A DNA stretch of 64,000 bases from Scandinavium vulneris_A (GTDB lineage: Bacteria; Pseudomonadota; Gammaproteobacteria; Enterobacterales; Enterobacteriaceae): the NCBI GenBank assembly GCA_046518185.1, contig JBKGRZ010000007.1, forward strand, positions 124,001 through 188,000. Reading direction: 5' to 3'. Under the pieces are notes generated by a model. That model searched no databases, had not been told where the DNA came from, and was given only the letters and a program-made list of their open reading frames with translations. Positions 27,161-35,453 of this stretch are shown here, one piece after another. Each line of letters begins with the position of its first letter. Positions within the stretch are counted from its first letter, which is position 1. A program made the position numbers and the translations under genes.

Positions 27161-27331
27161 TTCTGGTCAACGCTATACGAAATCGTTCAAGCTGCATCCT
27201 GGCGGCAACGGCGTGAACTCTTGCTGACATCTGTCAGCAAACGGGGCGCGAAAGCTACCGACCAGCAAGCAGCCTGAAGGATTGCGTGCACATTGCCAGT
27301 GAATGTAAGTAACCAAGGTGGACGTCGCGTT

Positions 27332-28420
27332 ATGGAGAGGCTTACAGTAACTCTCGGGGAACGTAGTTACCCGATTACCATCGCGGCTGGTTTGTTTAAC
27401 GATCCAGCTTCTTTCCTGCCACTGAAATCGGGCGACCAGGTTATGTTGGTCACCAACGAAACGCTGGCACCTGTCTATCTGGACAAGGTGCGTTCAGTGC
27501 TCGAACAGGCTGGCGTTAACGTCGACAGCGTAATCATTCCTGACGGTGAGCAGTACAAGACGCTGGCAGTGATGGATACCGTCTTCACGGCGTTACTGAA
27601 AAAACCTCACGGTCGTGATACCACGCTGATTGCCCTCGGTGGCGGTGTGGTAGGCGATCTCACCGGATTTGCGGCTGCCAGCTATCAGCGCGGCGTGCGC
27701 TTTATCCAGGTGCCAACCACCCTGTTGTCACAGGTTGATTCCTCCGTTGGCGGCAAAACGGCCGTTAACCATCCCCTCGGTAAAAACATGATTGGCGCCT
27801 TCTGGCAGCCGGTGAATGTGGTTATCGATCTTGATTGCCTAAAAACGCTCCCTGCGCGTGAACTCTCCTCCGGCCTGGCCGAGGTGATTAAGTACGGCAT
27901 CATTCTGGATGCAGAATTTTTCTCCTGGCTCGAAAACAACATTGATGCGCTGATGGCGCTCGATGAAAAGGCGATGGCGTACTGTATTCGTCGCTGTTGT
28001 GAGCTGAAAGCCGAAGTTGTTGCCGCAGACGAGCGGGAAACGGGCTTACGTGCTTTACTGAATCTGGGGCACACCTTTGGTCACGCTATCGAAGCTGAAA
28101 TGGGCTACGGTAACTGGCTTCACGGAGAAGCGGTCGCGGCCGGAATGGTCATGGCGGCTCGTGCTTCGGAGCGCCTCGGTCAGTTTGAGGCACAAGACAC
28201 GCAGCGGATTATCGCTCTGCTCGAACGGGCGAAACTGCCAGTTTGTGGCCCGCGTGAAATGTCTCCCGATGCGTACCTGCCGCACATGCTGCGGGATAAA
28301 AAGGTGCTCGCCGGTGAGATGCGTTTAGTTTTGCCGCTTTCGATTGGCAAAAGTGAAGTGCGTGGTGGTGTTGCGCACGATGTGGTTCTTGGCGCTATTG
28401 CTGACTGTCAGCAGGCGTAA
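27332..28420 (+). CDS. aroB: 3-dehydroquinate synthase
   Basis: AroB cyclises DAHP to 3-dehydroquinate, step two of the shikimate route, using NAD and a divalent metal. Starting at the ATG preceded by CGCGTT (MERLTVTLGERSYP) gives 362 residues, exactly the E. coli length; the 13-codon upstream extension is not conserved. The NAD-binding GGGVVGDLTGF and the metal ligands in NLGHTFGHAIE and WLHGEAVAAG are visible. It lies 171 bases after aroK in the same operon. Confidence 0.97.
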   Translation: MERLTVTLGERSYPITIAAGLFNDPASFLPLKSGDQVMLVTNETLAPVYLDKVRSVLEQAGVNVDSVIIPDGEQYKTLAVMDTVFTALLKKPHGRDTTLIALGGGVVGDLTGFAAASYQRGVRFIQVPTTLLSQVDSSVGGKTAVNHPLGKNMIGAFWQPVNVVIDLDCLKTLPARELSSGLAEVIKYGIILDAEFFSWLENNIDALMALDEKAMAYCIRRCCELKAEVVAADERETGLRALLNLGHTFGHAIEAEMGYGNWLHGEAVAAGMVMAARASERLGQFEAQDTQRIIALLERAKLPVCGPREMSPDAYLPHMLRDKKVLAGEMRLVLPLSIGKSEVRGGVAHDVVLGAIADCQQA

Positions 28421-28509
28421 CTAATAAGAAAGGTCATGCCGCCGTTGCGGTGTTTAACTTCAGGTGATGTGCAAGTGTGGTTGGCATAAGCCTTTTAGTG
28501 GGGTGTTAA

Positions 28510-29835
28510 ATGGATGAATTCAAACCAGAAGACGATCTGAAACCCGATCCCAGCGATCGTCGTGCTGGTCGTTCCCGTCAGTCTTCCGATCGTGAAAACG
28601 ATCAGCAGATCAACTTCGATGACGTCGATCTCGATGCCGATGAGCGTCGCCCGGCGCGTACCCGTAAAGCACGCGATGAGCGTGAAGAACGCGCGGAACG
28701 TTTAGAAGAAGACGAGTATTACGATCCTGAAGAAGACGTTGAGGCGGAAGAGCAAGTCGAGCGCCGTCCGCGTAAACGTAAAAAAATGCCTGCCAGTAAA
28801 CCTGCCTCCCGCCAGTACATCATGATGGGCGTGGGGATTCTGGTTTTGCTGCTGCTGATTGTTGGGATTGGCTCTGCGCTGAAAGCCCCATCGACGTCTA
28901 ACGAGCAGGCTTCAAGCGATGCGAAGAGCATCGATCTTGCCGCTAACGGCGGAACGTCAGCCGATCAGGCCAATGGCGCACAGCCTGCGCCGGGTGCAGC
29001 CCCTGCCAATCAGACCGCCACCAATCCGCAGCAGGATGTTTCGCTGCCGCCGATTTCCTCTACCCCTACTCAGGGTCAGGATACTGCCGCGCCGCAAGGC
29101 CAGCAACGTGTCGAAGTGCAGGGTGACCTGAACAACGCGCTGACTCAGCAACAGGGGCAGCTTGACGGCGCGGTAGCGAATTCGACGCTGCCGACCGAGC
29201 CAGCCACCGTTGCACCGGTGCGTAACGGTAGCGCGCCGCGTCAGGCAACCAGCACCGCCGCAACAACGGCACCGGCTGCCACGACCCGTCCAGAGCGTAA
29301 GCATGCGGTGATTGAGCCGAAGCCGCAGAGCAAACCGCAGGCCACGGCGAAAGCCACCGCGCCTAAACCGGTCGTCCAACAGCCTAAGCGTACTGAAACT
29401 GCTGCTACCAGCACTCCGGCGAAAACCACCGCGCCAGCGACAGAACCGGCGAAACCTGCCGCGACTAAACCGGCGGCAACCACTGCGGCACCAACCGCAA
29501 CAGCTACGGCTACAGCACCAGCGACTACGACTGCGGGTAAAGCAAGTGGTGATGTGGCGTCGTTGAAAGGTGCGCCAGGGAATCACTACACCCTGCAGCT
29601 CAGCAGCTCGTCAAACTATGACAACCTGAACAACTGGGCAAGAAAAGAGAACATCCAGAAATACGTGGTTTATCAGACCACCCGTAACGGTCAGCCATGG
29701 TATGTACTGGTCAGCGGTACCTATGCGACGAAAGATGAAGCGAAACGCGCCGTTGCTGCGCTGCCAGCTGATGTCCAGGCGAAAAACCCATGGGCTAAGC
29801 CGCTGCATCAGGTGCAGTCCGATCTGAAACAATAG
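28510..29835 (+). CDS. damX: Cell division SPOR-domain protein DamX
   Basis: DamX is a bitopic inner-membrane protein that gathers at the division septum by binding denuded glycan through its SPOR domain. The 441-residue product has a very acidic and basic cytoplasmic part (1 to about 100, rich in Asp, Glu and Arg), one transmembrane helix (about 103-121), a long Thr/Ala/Pro/Lys linker (about 125-355), and the C-terminal SPOR domain (about 358-436). It is slightly longer than in E. coli, with the extra length in the linker. Confidence 0.95.
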   Translation: MDEFKPEDDLKPDPSDRRAGRSRQSSDRENDQQINFDDVDLDADERRPARTRKARDEREERAERLEEDEYYDPEEDVEAEEQVERRPRKRKKMPASKPASRQYIMMGVGILVLLLLIVGIGSALKAPSTSNEQASSDAKSIDLAANGGTSADQANGAQPAPGAAPANQTATNPQQDVSLPPISSTPTQGQDTAAPQGQQRVEVQGDLNNALTQQQGQLDGAVANSTLPTEPATVAPVRNGSAPRQATSTAATTAPAATTRPERKHAVIEPKPQSKPQATAKATAPKPVVQQPKRTETAATSTPAKTTAPATEPAKPAATKPAATTAAPTATATATAPATTTAGKASGDVASLKGAPGNHYTLQLSSSSNYDNLNNWARKENIQKYVVYQTTRNGQPWYVLVSGTYATKDEAKRAVAALPADVQAKNPWAKPLHQVQSDLKQ

Positions 29836-29850
29836 CAGTACATGACACAG

Positions 29851-29882
29851 CGCCTTCAGTCTGCTTGTGCGGGCTGAAGGCG
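29851..29882 (+). terminator. Strong hairpin between damX and dam
   Basis: Two arms (CGCCTTCAG at 29851-29859 and CTGAAGGCG at 29874-29882) extend inwards through G-U and G-C pairs to about 14 bp around a TTGT loop. There is no immediate T run; TTTTT comes eight bases later. It is more likely an attenuating or mRNA-stabilising hairpin within the superoperon than a full terminator, because dam must be transcribed through it or from a promoter beyond it. Confidence 0.5.
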
Positions 29883-29955
29883 AATGTGTTTTTAAGCGCA
29901 GAATGCTGCAGGAGCTTTTCTCCTCAGCCTGAGAAAGTGTAAGTAGCCAGACAGC

Positions 29956-30777
29956 ATGAAAAAAAATCGCGCTTTTTTGAAATGGGCAGGGGGAAAATAT
30001 CCTCTGCTGAACGATATTGAAAAACATCTGCCTGACGGCGAATGTCTGATCGAGCCCTTTGTTGGTGCGGGTTCTGTGTTTCTGAACACCCGCTATTCCC
30101 GTTATATCCTCGCGGATATCAACAGCGACCTGATTGACCTCTACAACATCGTCAAAACGCGTACTGCCGAGTATGTCGAAGCCGCACGTTTGATGTTCGT
30201 TCCTGCCAATAACAACGCCGAAATCTATTACCAGTTGCGCTGCGAGTTCAATCAGTGCCGGGAGCCGCTGCGTCGCGCGGTGCTGTTCCTGTATCTGAAC
30301 CGTCATGGTTATAACGGTCTGTGCCGCTATAACCTCAAAGGCGAGTTTAACGTGCCGTTTGGCCGTTACAAAAAGCCGTATTTTCCCGAAGCCGAGCTAA
30401 ACCATTTTGCCCTTAAGGCGCAGAACGCTGAGTTTCACTGCATGTCCTACGAGGAATGCATGGCGATGGCCAGCAAAGACTCGGTGGTGTACTGCGATCC
30501 GCCGTATGCGCCGCTGTCGGCAACCGCGAATTTTACCGCTTATCACACCAACAGCTTTACGCCCGACCAGCAGAAGCACCTGGCCGAAATGGCAGAAAAA
30601 CTGGTCAGCAACCAAATTCCAGTGTTAATTTCGAACCATGACACGCCGGATACGCGTGAGTGGTACAAAGAAGCAACACATTTTCAGGTCAAGGTCCGTC
30701 GCAGCATCAGCAGCAACGGCGGGACGCGCAAAAAGGTGGATGAACTGTTGGCGCTGTATCGCCCGACCACCCCATAA
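29956..30777 (+). CDS. dam: DNA adenine methyltransferase Dam (GATC)
   Basis: Dam methylates the adenine N6 in GATC, guiding mismatch repair, SeqA control of replication and phase variation. The 273-residue product has the SAM-binding motif FVGAGS (about 35-40) and the catalytic DPPY at 181-184, in the alpha-class order, and a conserved RRSISSNGGTRKK near the end. It is a few residues shorter than E. coli Dam at the C-terminus. The ribosome site is weak, which fits the low Dam level that cells need. Confidence 0.97.
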   Translation: MKKNRAFLKWAGGKYPLLNDIEKHLPDGECLIEPFVGAGSVFLNTRYSRYILADINSDLIDLYNIVKTRTAEYVEAARLMFVPANNNAEIYYQLRCEFNQCREPLRRAVLFLYLNRHGYNGLCRYNLKGEFNVPFGRYKKPYFPEAELNHFALKAQNAEFHCMSYEECMAMASKDSVVYCDPPYAPLSATANFTAYHTNSFTPDQQKHLAEMAEKLVSNQIPVLISNHDTPDTREWYKEATHFQVKVRRSISSNGGTRKKVDELLALYRPTTP

Positions 30778-30797
30778 TCGTTTTCAAGGAGATGCGG

Positions 30798-31475
30798 ATG
30801 AAACAGTATTTGATTGCCCCTTCGATTCTGTCGGCAGACTTTGCCCGTCTGGGTGAAGACACCGCCAAAGCCCTGGCGGCAGGTGGCGATGTCGTCCACT
30901 TCGACGTAATGGACAACCATTATGTGCCCAATCTGACGATGGGACCGATGGTGCTCAAAGCACTGCGTAATTACGGCATCACCGCTCCGATTGACGTCCA
31001 CCTGATGGTCAAACCCGTAGACCGCATCATTCCTGATTTTGCCGCCGCAGGCGCCAGCATCATCACCTTCCATCCAGAAGCCTCCGACCATGTCGATCGC
31101 TCTTTGCAGCTGATTAAAGAACACGGCTGCAAGGCTGGCCTGGTGCTGAACCCGGCGACGCCGCTGAGCTATCTGGATCACGTGATGGACAAGCTGGACG
31201 TCATCCTGCTGATGTCCGTGAACCCGGGTTTCGGCGGCCAGTCCTTTATTCCACACACTCTCGATAAGCTGCGTGAAGTGCGTCGTCGGATTGATCTCTC
31301 CGGATTTGACATTCGCCTGGAAGTCGACGGCGGTGTGAAGGCCAATAACATTGGCGAGATTGCTGCCGCGGGTGCCGATATGTTTGTTGCCGGTTCGGCC
31401 ATTTTTGACCAACCGGACTACAAAAAAGTGATTGATGACATGCGCAGTGAACTGGCAAAGGTAAGTCATGAGTAA
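30798..31475 (+). CDS. rpe: Ribulose-phosphate 3-epimerase
   Basis: Rpe interconverts ribulose 5-phosphate and xylulose 5-phosphate in the pentose phosphate pathway. The 225-residue TIM barrel shows the family signatures: Ser of APSILSADF, metal ligands in HFDVMDNHYVPN and DVHLMV, MSVNPGFGGQ, and EVDGGV. The start chosen lies six bases after AAGGAG; an ATG two codons earlier is too close to that site. It overlaps gph by eight bases. Confidence 0.98.
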   Translation: MKQYLIAPSILSADFARLGEDTAKALAAGGDVVHFDVMDNHYVPNLTMGPMVLKALRNYGITAPIDVHLMVKPVDRIIPDFAAAGASIITFHPEASDHVDRSLQLIKEHGCKAGLVLNPATPLSYLDHVMDKLDVILLMSVNPGFGGQSFIPHTLDKLREVRRRIDLSGFDIRLEVDGGVKANNIGEIAAAGADMFVAGSAIFDQPDYKKVIDDMRSELAKVSHE

Positions 31476-32229
31476 ATTAGAAGCGATTCGGGGCGTAGCG
31501 TTTGACCTCGATGGAACGCTGGTCGACAGCGCGCCGGGCTTAACCGCAGCAGTAGACAGCGCCCTGTATGCGCTGGAGCTGCCGACCGCAGGCGAAGAGC
31601 GCGTCATTACCTGGATTGGCAACGGGGCTGACGTGCTGATGGAGCGGGCGCTGAATTGGGCTCGTCAAGAGCGCGCCACCCAGCGTAAGGCGCAGGGTAA
31701 GCCGTCGGTTGACCATAACGATATCCCGCAGGACGAACAGCTGCGCGTGCTGCGTAAGCTCTTTGACCGCTACTACGCGGAATTTGCCGAAGAAGGGAGC
31801 TATCTGTTCCCGGCGGTGGCAGAAACCCTGGACGCGCTGCATGCCAAAGGCCTGCCGCTGGGTCTGGTTACCAACAAACCGTCGCCTTTCGTCGCCCCTC
31901 TGCTTGAGGCGCTGGATATCGCCAAATACTTCTCCGTGGTGATCGGCGGGGATGATGTGCAGAACAAAAAGCCGCATCCGGAACCCTTGCTGCTACTGGC
32001 TGATAAACTGGGTCTGACGCCTGGCGCACTGCTGTTTGTCGGTGATTCCCGCAATGATATTCAGGCGGCGTCCGCCGCGGGTTGCTGTTCCGTGGGTCTG
32101 ACCTATGGCTACAACTACGGCGAAGCGATTGCCGACAGCCATCCCGACTTTGTTTTTGACCATTTTAACGATTTGTTGCCCGCTCTCGGGCTCCCGCACA
32201 GTGAAATTCAGGAAGTGAAAAATGACTAA
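31468..32229 (+). CDS. gph: Phosphoglycolate phosphatase
   Basis: Gph removes phosphate from 2-phosphoglycolate, made during repair of 3'-phosphoglycolate DNA ends. The 253-residue HAD enzyme has motif I FDLDGTLVDS (about 11-20), motif II VTNKPS, motif III lysine in QNKKPHP, and motif IV VGDSRND. It overlaps rpe at the start and trpS at the end, eight bases each, showing tight translational coupling in the dam-rpe-gph-trpS segment. Confidence 0.97.
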   Translation: MSKLEAIRGVAFDLDGTLVDSAPGLTAAVDSALYALELPTAGEERVITWIGNGADVLMERALNWARQERATQRKAQGKPSVDHNDIPQDEQLRVLRKLFDRYYAEFAEEGSYLFPAVAETLDALHAKGLPLGLVTNKPSPFVAPLLEALDIAKYFSVVIGGDDVQNKKPHPEPLLLLADKLGLTPGALLFVGDSRNDIQAASAAGCCSVGLTYGYNYGEAIADSHPDFVFDHFNDLLPALGLPHSEIQEVKND

Positions 32230-33226
32230 GCCCATCGTATTTAGTGGCGCACAGCCGTCTGGCGAATTGACCATTGGCAACTATATGGGTGCGCTGCGTC
32301 AATGGGTGAACATGCAGGACGATTACCATTGCATCTACTGCATCGTTGACCTGCATGCCATTACCGCCCGTCAGGATCCCGAGAAACTGCGTAAAGCGAC
32401 GCTGGATACGCTGGCGTTATATCTGGCCTGCGGTATCGATCCTGAGAAGAGCACCATCTTCGTCCAGTCGCACGTGCCAGAGCACGCCCAGCTTGGTTGG
32501 GCGCTGAACTGCTACACCTACTTCGGCGAGCTGAGCCGCATGACGCAGTTTAAAGACAAGTCTGCTCGCTATGCCGAGAACATCAACGCTGGTCTGTTCG
32601 ACTATCCGGTGCTGATGGCGGCCGACATTCTGCTGTACCAGACCAATCAGGTCCCGGTCGGTGAAGATCAGAAACAGCATCTGGAACTGAGTCGCGATAT
32701 CGCCCAGCGTTTTAACGCGCTGTACGGTGAGGTGTTCAAAGTGCCTGAGCCGTTCATTCCGAAATCTGGCGCACGCGTGATGTCGCTGCTGGAACCGACC
32801 AAGAAGATGTCCAAATCTGACGATAACCGTAACAACGTGATCGGCCTGCTGGAAGATCCGAAATCCGTGGTGAAGAAAATCAAACGCGCGATGACGGATT
32901 CCGAAGAGCCGCCGGTGATTCGTTATGACGTGCAGAACAAAGCGGGGGTTTCCAACCTGCTGGATATTCTGTCTGGCGTGACTGGGCAGAGCATTCCAGA
33001 GCTGGAGCAGCACTTTGAAGGCAAAATGTATGGTCATCTGAAAGGCGAAGTGGCCGAAGCCGTTTCCGGTATGTTGACCGAGCTGCAGGAGCGTTATAAC
33101 CGCTTCCGTAATGACGATGAGTTGTTGCAGAAGATTATGCGTGAAGGTGCGCAGAAGGCGAGCGCGCAGGCGGCTGAAACATTAAAAGCGGTGTACGAAG
33201 CAATTGGTTTTGTCGCCAGACCGTAA
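32222..33226 (+). CDS. trpS: Tryptophanyl-tRNA synthetase
   Basis: TrpS charges tRNA-Trp in the cytoplasm. The 334-residue class I enzyme has the HIGH-like motif TIGN (about 17-20) after GAQPSGEL and the KMSKS motif in KKMSKSDDN (about 195-203). Length equals E. coli TrpS. It is the last gene of the aroK superoperon and is followed by a strong terminator. Confidence 0.98.
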   Translation: MTKPIVFSGAQPSGELTIGNYMGALRQWVNMQDDYHCIYCIVDLHAITARQDPEKLRKATLDTLALYLACGIDPEKSTIFVQSHVPEHAQLGWALNCYTYFGELSRMTQFKDKSARYAENINAGLFDYPVLMAADILLYQTNQVPVGEDQKQHLELSRDIAQRFNALYGEVFKVPEPFIPKSGARVMSLLEPTKKMSKSDDNRNNVIGLLEDPKSVVKKIKRAMTDSEEPPVIRYDVQNKAGVSNLLDILSGVTGQSIPELEQHFEGKMYGHLKGEVAEAVSGMLTELQERYNRFRNDDELLQKIMREGAQKASAQAAETLKAVYEAIGFVARP

Positions 33227-33240
33227 GCGTCAGTAGAAAT

Positions 33241-33275
33241 AAAAAAAACCGGGACACGTTTCCCGGTTTTTTATT
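33241..33275. terminator. Terminator after trpS
   Basis: A stem AAAACCGGGA (33245-33254) with TCCCGGTTTT (33261-33270) and a short loop, followed by TTATTT. It lies 14 bases after the trpS stop. The A-rich left flank makes it usable from the yhfL side as well. Confidence 0.9.
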
Positions 33276-33290
33276 TGTGCAGAAAATTAA

Positions 33291-33461
33291 TTATTTTTCG
33301 TCTGCCGGGCCACAACCGCCGATAATACGGGAAATAGAAATGGCAGGATGCAGTAAGTAATCATAACCACAGCTTTTGCTTCTGTTTTCTACATGACCAG
33401 TACAGGCAGTCAGAGTGCTGAGCGCCGCCAGTAAAGCGATCATTTTGATAGTGTGTTTCAT
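33291..33461 (-). CDS. yhfL: Small lipoprotein YhfL
   Basis: A 56-residue lipoprotein starts at the ATG whose complement is at 33459-33461, seven bases after a good AAGGGA ribosome site. The signal peptide (about 1-19) ends in the lipobox LTAC with Cys20 as the acylated residue. The mature part is short, with three further cysteines and the conserved block YDYLLHPAISIS-RIIGGCG, which I recognise from YhfL of E. coli, also found next to trpS and cysG. Function is unknown. Residue 21 is Thr, so no inner-membrane retention signal (Asp at +2) is seen and outer-membrane sorting is likely. Confidence 0.88.
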   Translation of the reverse strand: MKHTIKMIALLAALSTLTACTGHVENRSKSCGYDYLLHPAISISRIIGGCGPADEK

Positions 33462-33694
33462 TCGATAATCCCTTAAATATTGAAAATAAATTCCGTCGTA
33501 ACGATGGTTTAACGAGGCACGTTAATCATCAGCGGCGTGTGAATTTAAAGAATTATGAATGGCGCGACAACGACTATTGCTATTTATCCGTGTCCGGATG
33601 TGGATATAACATTGACGTGAATATATAGAGGGGAAATATCATTTTAAATAGAGTGATTCTGATGCCGACATATTGCCGGCATCAGGCTGGGTAT

Positions 33695-35068
33695 TTAATG
33701 ATGTGAAAACCAGTTTAATTTATTACGCAGTTCAACGACCCTGCCTACGATAATCAGCGCCGGGCTGGCAACCTGCTGCGCCAGAACGCTTAACTGTGCC
33801 AGTTCGCCACTGACCACCCGTTGGCTGACGGCGGTGCCGTTTTCCACCAGTGCGACAGGCATATCGAGCGGCATGCCGTGTTCGGCGAGCTTAGCTTGTA
33901 TGGTCGCCGCCTGATTGAGCCCCATATAGAACACCAGCGTTTGCTTCTCCGCTGCCAGGTTATGCCAGTCGAGTTCGCTCCCGGTTTTGAGATGACCCGT
34001 AACCAGTCGTACGCTCTGCGCGTAATCGCGATGAGTCAGGGGAATGCCAGCGTAAGCTGAACAGCCCGACGCCGCGGTGATGCCGGGCACGACCGAGAAC
34101 GGGATCCCGGCCTGGCACAGCGTTTCCAGTTCTTCCCCGCCGCGACCGAAAATAAACGGATCGCCACCTTTGAGGCGCACCACGCGTTTGCCTTTCTGCG
34201 CTTCCCGCAGCAGGATTTGGTTAATCTCTTCCTGCGGCACACAGTGATAGCCCGCGCGTTTGCCGACGAATACCCGGTCCGCATCGCGGCGCACCAGATT
34301 CATGATTTCATCCGATACCAGACGATCATAAACCACAATGTCCGCCTGCTGGATCTGCTGTAAGCCTTTTAGGGTCAGCAGCCCGGCATCGCCCGGCCCG
34401 GCACCCACCAGCACCACTTCACCGCGGTTATCCAGCGGTGCGTCGAGCAACTGTTCAGTGATATCGGCCACCGCTTTGACGTCCTGATTCGCCAGCGATT
34501 GTGCCAGGCGATCGTTTACAAACAGTTTTTCCCAGAAGCGGCGACGGTCGCCTATGTTGGCAAAGTGTTGTTTGATCCTGCTGCGTAACTGTCCGGCAAA
34601 GTGTGCCACCTGACCCAGATGCTGCGGCAGTATCGCTTCGAGCTTTTCCCGCAGCAGGCGCGCCAGAACCGGAGATGTTCCACCGGAAGAGACGGCCACC
34701 ATCAGCGGGGAACGGTCGATAATCGACGGCATGATAAAGCTAGCCTGTTTCGGGGTATCGACCACGTTACAGAAAATTCGGCGTTGCTCTGCTTCTACGC
34801 TGACGCGGGCATTCACCGCATCGTCATCGGTGGCGGCGATTGCCAGCCAACAGCAGTCGAGCAGCGCGCTGTCAAACTCACCTTCCACCAGCGTGAGCCT
34901 TCCGTTATCGGCCCACACGTGAAACTGCGGCACAAAGTCTTTCGCGTTAACGGTCAGGCGAGCGCCCGCCTCGAGCAGCAGACGGGCTTTGCGCTCCGCC
35001 ACGTCGCCGCCGCCGACTAACAGGCAGTCACGGTCGTGCAGCTGACAGAAAATGGGTAAGTGATCCAT
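33695..35068 (-). CDS. cysG: Siroheme synthase CysG (trifunctional)
   Basis: CysG makes siroheme from uroporphyrinogen III for nitrite and sulfite reductases. The N-terminal half (about 1-215) is the NAD-dependent precorrin-2 dehydrogenase and ferrochelatase, with a Rossmann GGGDVAERKARLLLEAGA. The C-terminal half (about 216-457) is the SAM uroporphyrinogen methyltransferase, with VGAGPGDAGLLTLKG and GGDPFIFGRGGEE. The 457-residue length equals E. coli. It follows nirD by 61 bases, so it supplies the NirB cofactor from the same operon. A hairpin without a T run (33661-33683) lies 11 bases after its stop. Confidence 0.98.
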   Translation of the reverse strand: MDHLPIFCQLHDRDCLLVGGGDVAERKARLLLEAGARLTVNAKDFVPQFHVWADNGRLTLVEGEFDSALLDCCWLAIAATDDDAVNARVSVEAEQRRIFCNVVDTPKQASFIMPSIIDRSPLMVAVSSGGTSPVLARLLREKLEAILPQHLGQVAHFAGQLRSRIKQHFANIGDRRRFWEKLFVNDRLAQSLANQDVKAVADITEQLLDAPLDNRGEVVLVGAGPGDAGLLTLKGLQQIQQADIVVYDRLVSDEIMNLVRRDADRVFVGKRAGYHCVPQEEINQILLREAQKGKRVVRLKGGDPFIFGRGGEELETLCQAGIPFSVVPGITAASGCSAYAGIPLTHRDYAQSVRLVTGHLKTGSELDWHNLAAEKQTLVFYMGLNQAATIQAKLAEHGMPLDMPVALVENGTAVSQRVVSGELAQLSVLAQQVASPALIIVGRVVELRNKLNWFSHH

Positions 35069-35129
35069 GGTGTCTCGCAGATACAGGAGGAAAACAACTC
35101 CGGCGGCAGAACGCCGCCGGAAGGGGTTA

Positions 35130-35453
35130 TCAGGCTTTCAATTGTACCTGACCGTCTTTCACGCGCACCTCAAAATGTGCAATGGAGTGACTTTCATCTT
35201 CCATGCATAGCCCGTCGCTGAGACGGAAACGCTGTTTTTTCAACGGACTGGCGACCCACAGCTCGCCGTTGTGCTCGGCGATTAGGCCGCGAGACAGCAC
35301 GCTGGACTCGAAGAACGGGTCGATGTTGCTGATGGCGAAAAGCTGTTGGTCATGATGCGGGCGGAAAATGGCCACCTGTTCCTGACCCAGCAGTGCGCAA
35401 ACGCCGGTTGCGGGCAGAATAGCGTCGATATTACAGATAGTTACCCAGCTCAT
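35130..35453 (-). CDS. nirD: Nitrite reductase (NADH) small subunit
   Basis: NirD is the 107-residue small subunit of cytoplasmic NADH-dependent nitrite reductase. It has a Rieske-like fold (GEQVAIFRP-type strands, ASPLKKQRFRLSDG) but lacks the Cys/His cluster ligands, as is usual for NirD of this family. Its start overlaps nirB by four bases. In E. coli the next gene is nirC; here cysG follows directly. Confidence 0.96.
   Translation of the reverse strand: MSWVTICNIDAILPATGVCALLGQEQVAIFRPHHDQQLFAISNIDPFFESSVLSRGLIAEHNGELWVASPLKKQRFRLSDGLCMEDESHSIAHFEVRVKDGQVQLKA

Noticed and set aside
33661..33683. Inverted repeat GATGCCG/CGGCATC downstream of cysG as a terminator or REP
   Set aside because: No T run follows on the cysG strand and the REP consensus is not matched; it may be a simple mRNA-end hairpin, so I left it as a remark under cysG.
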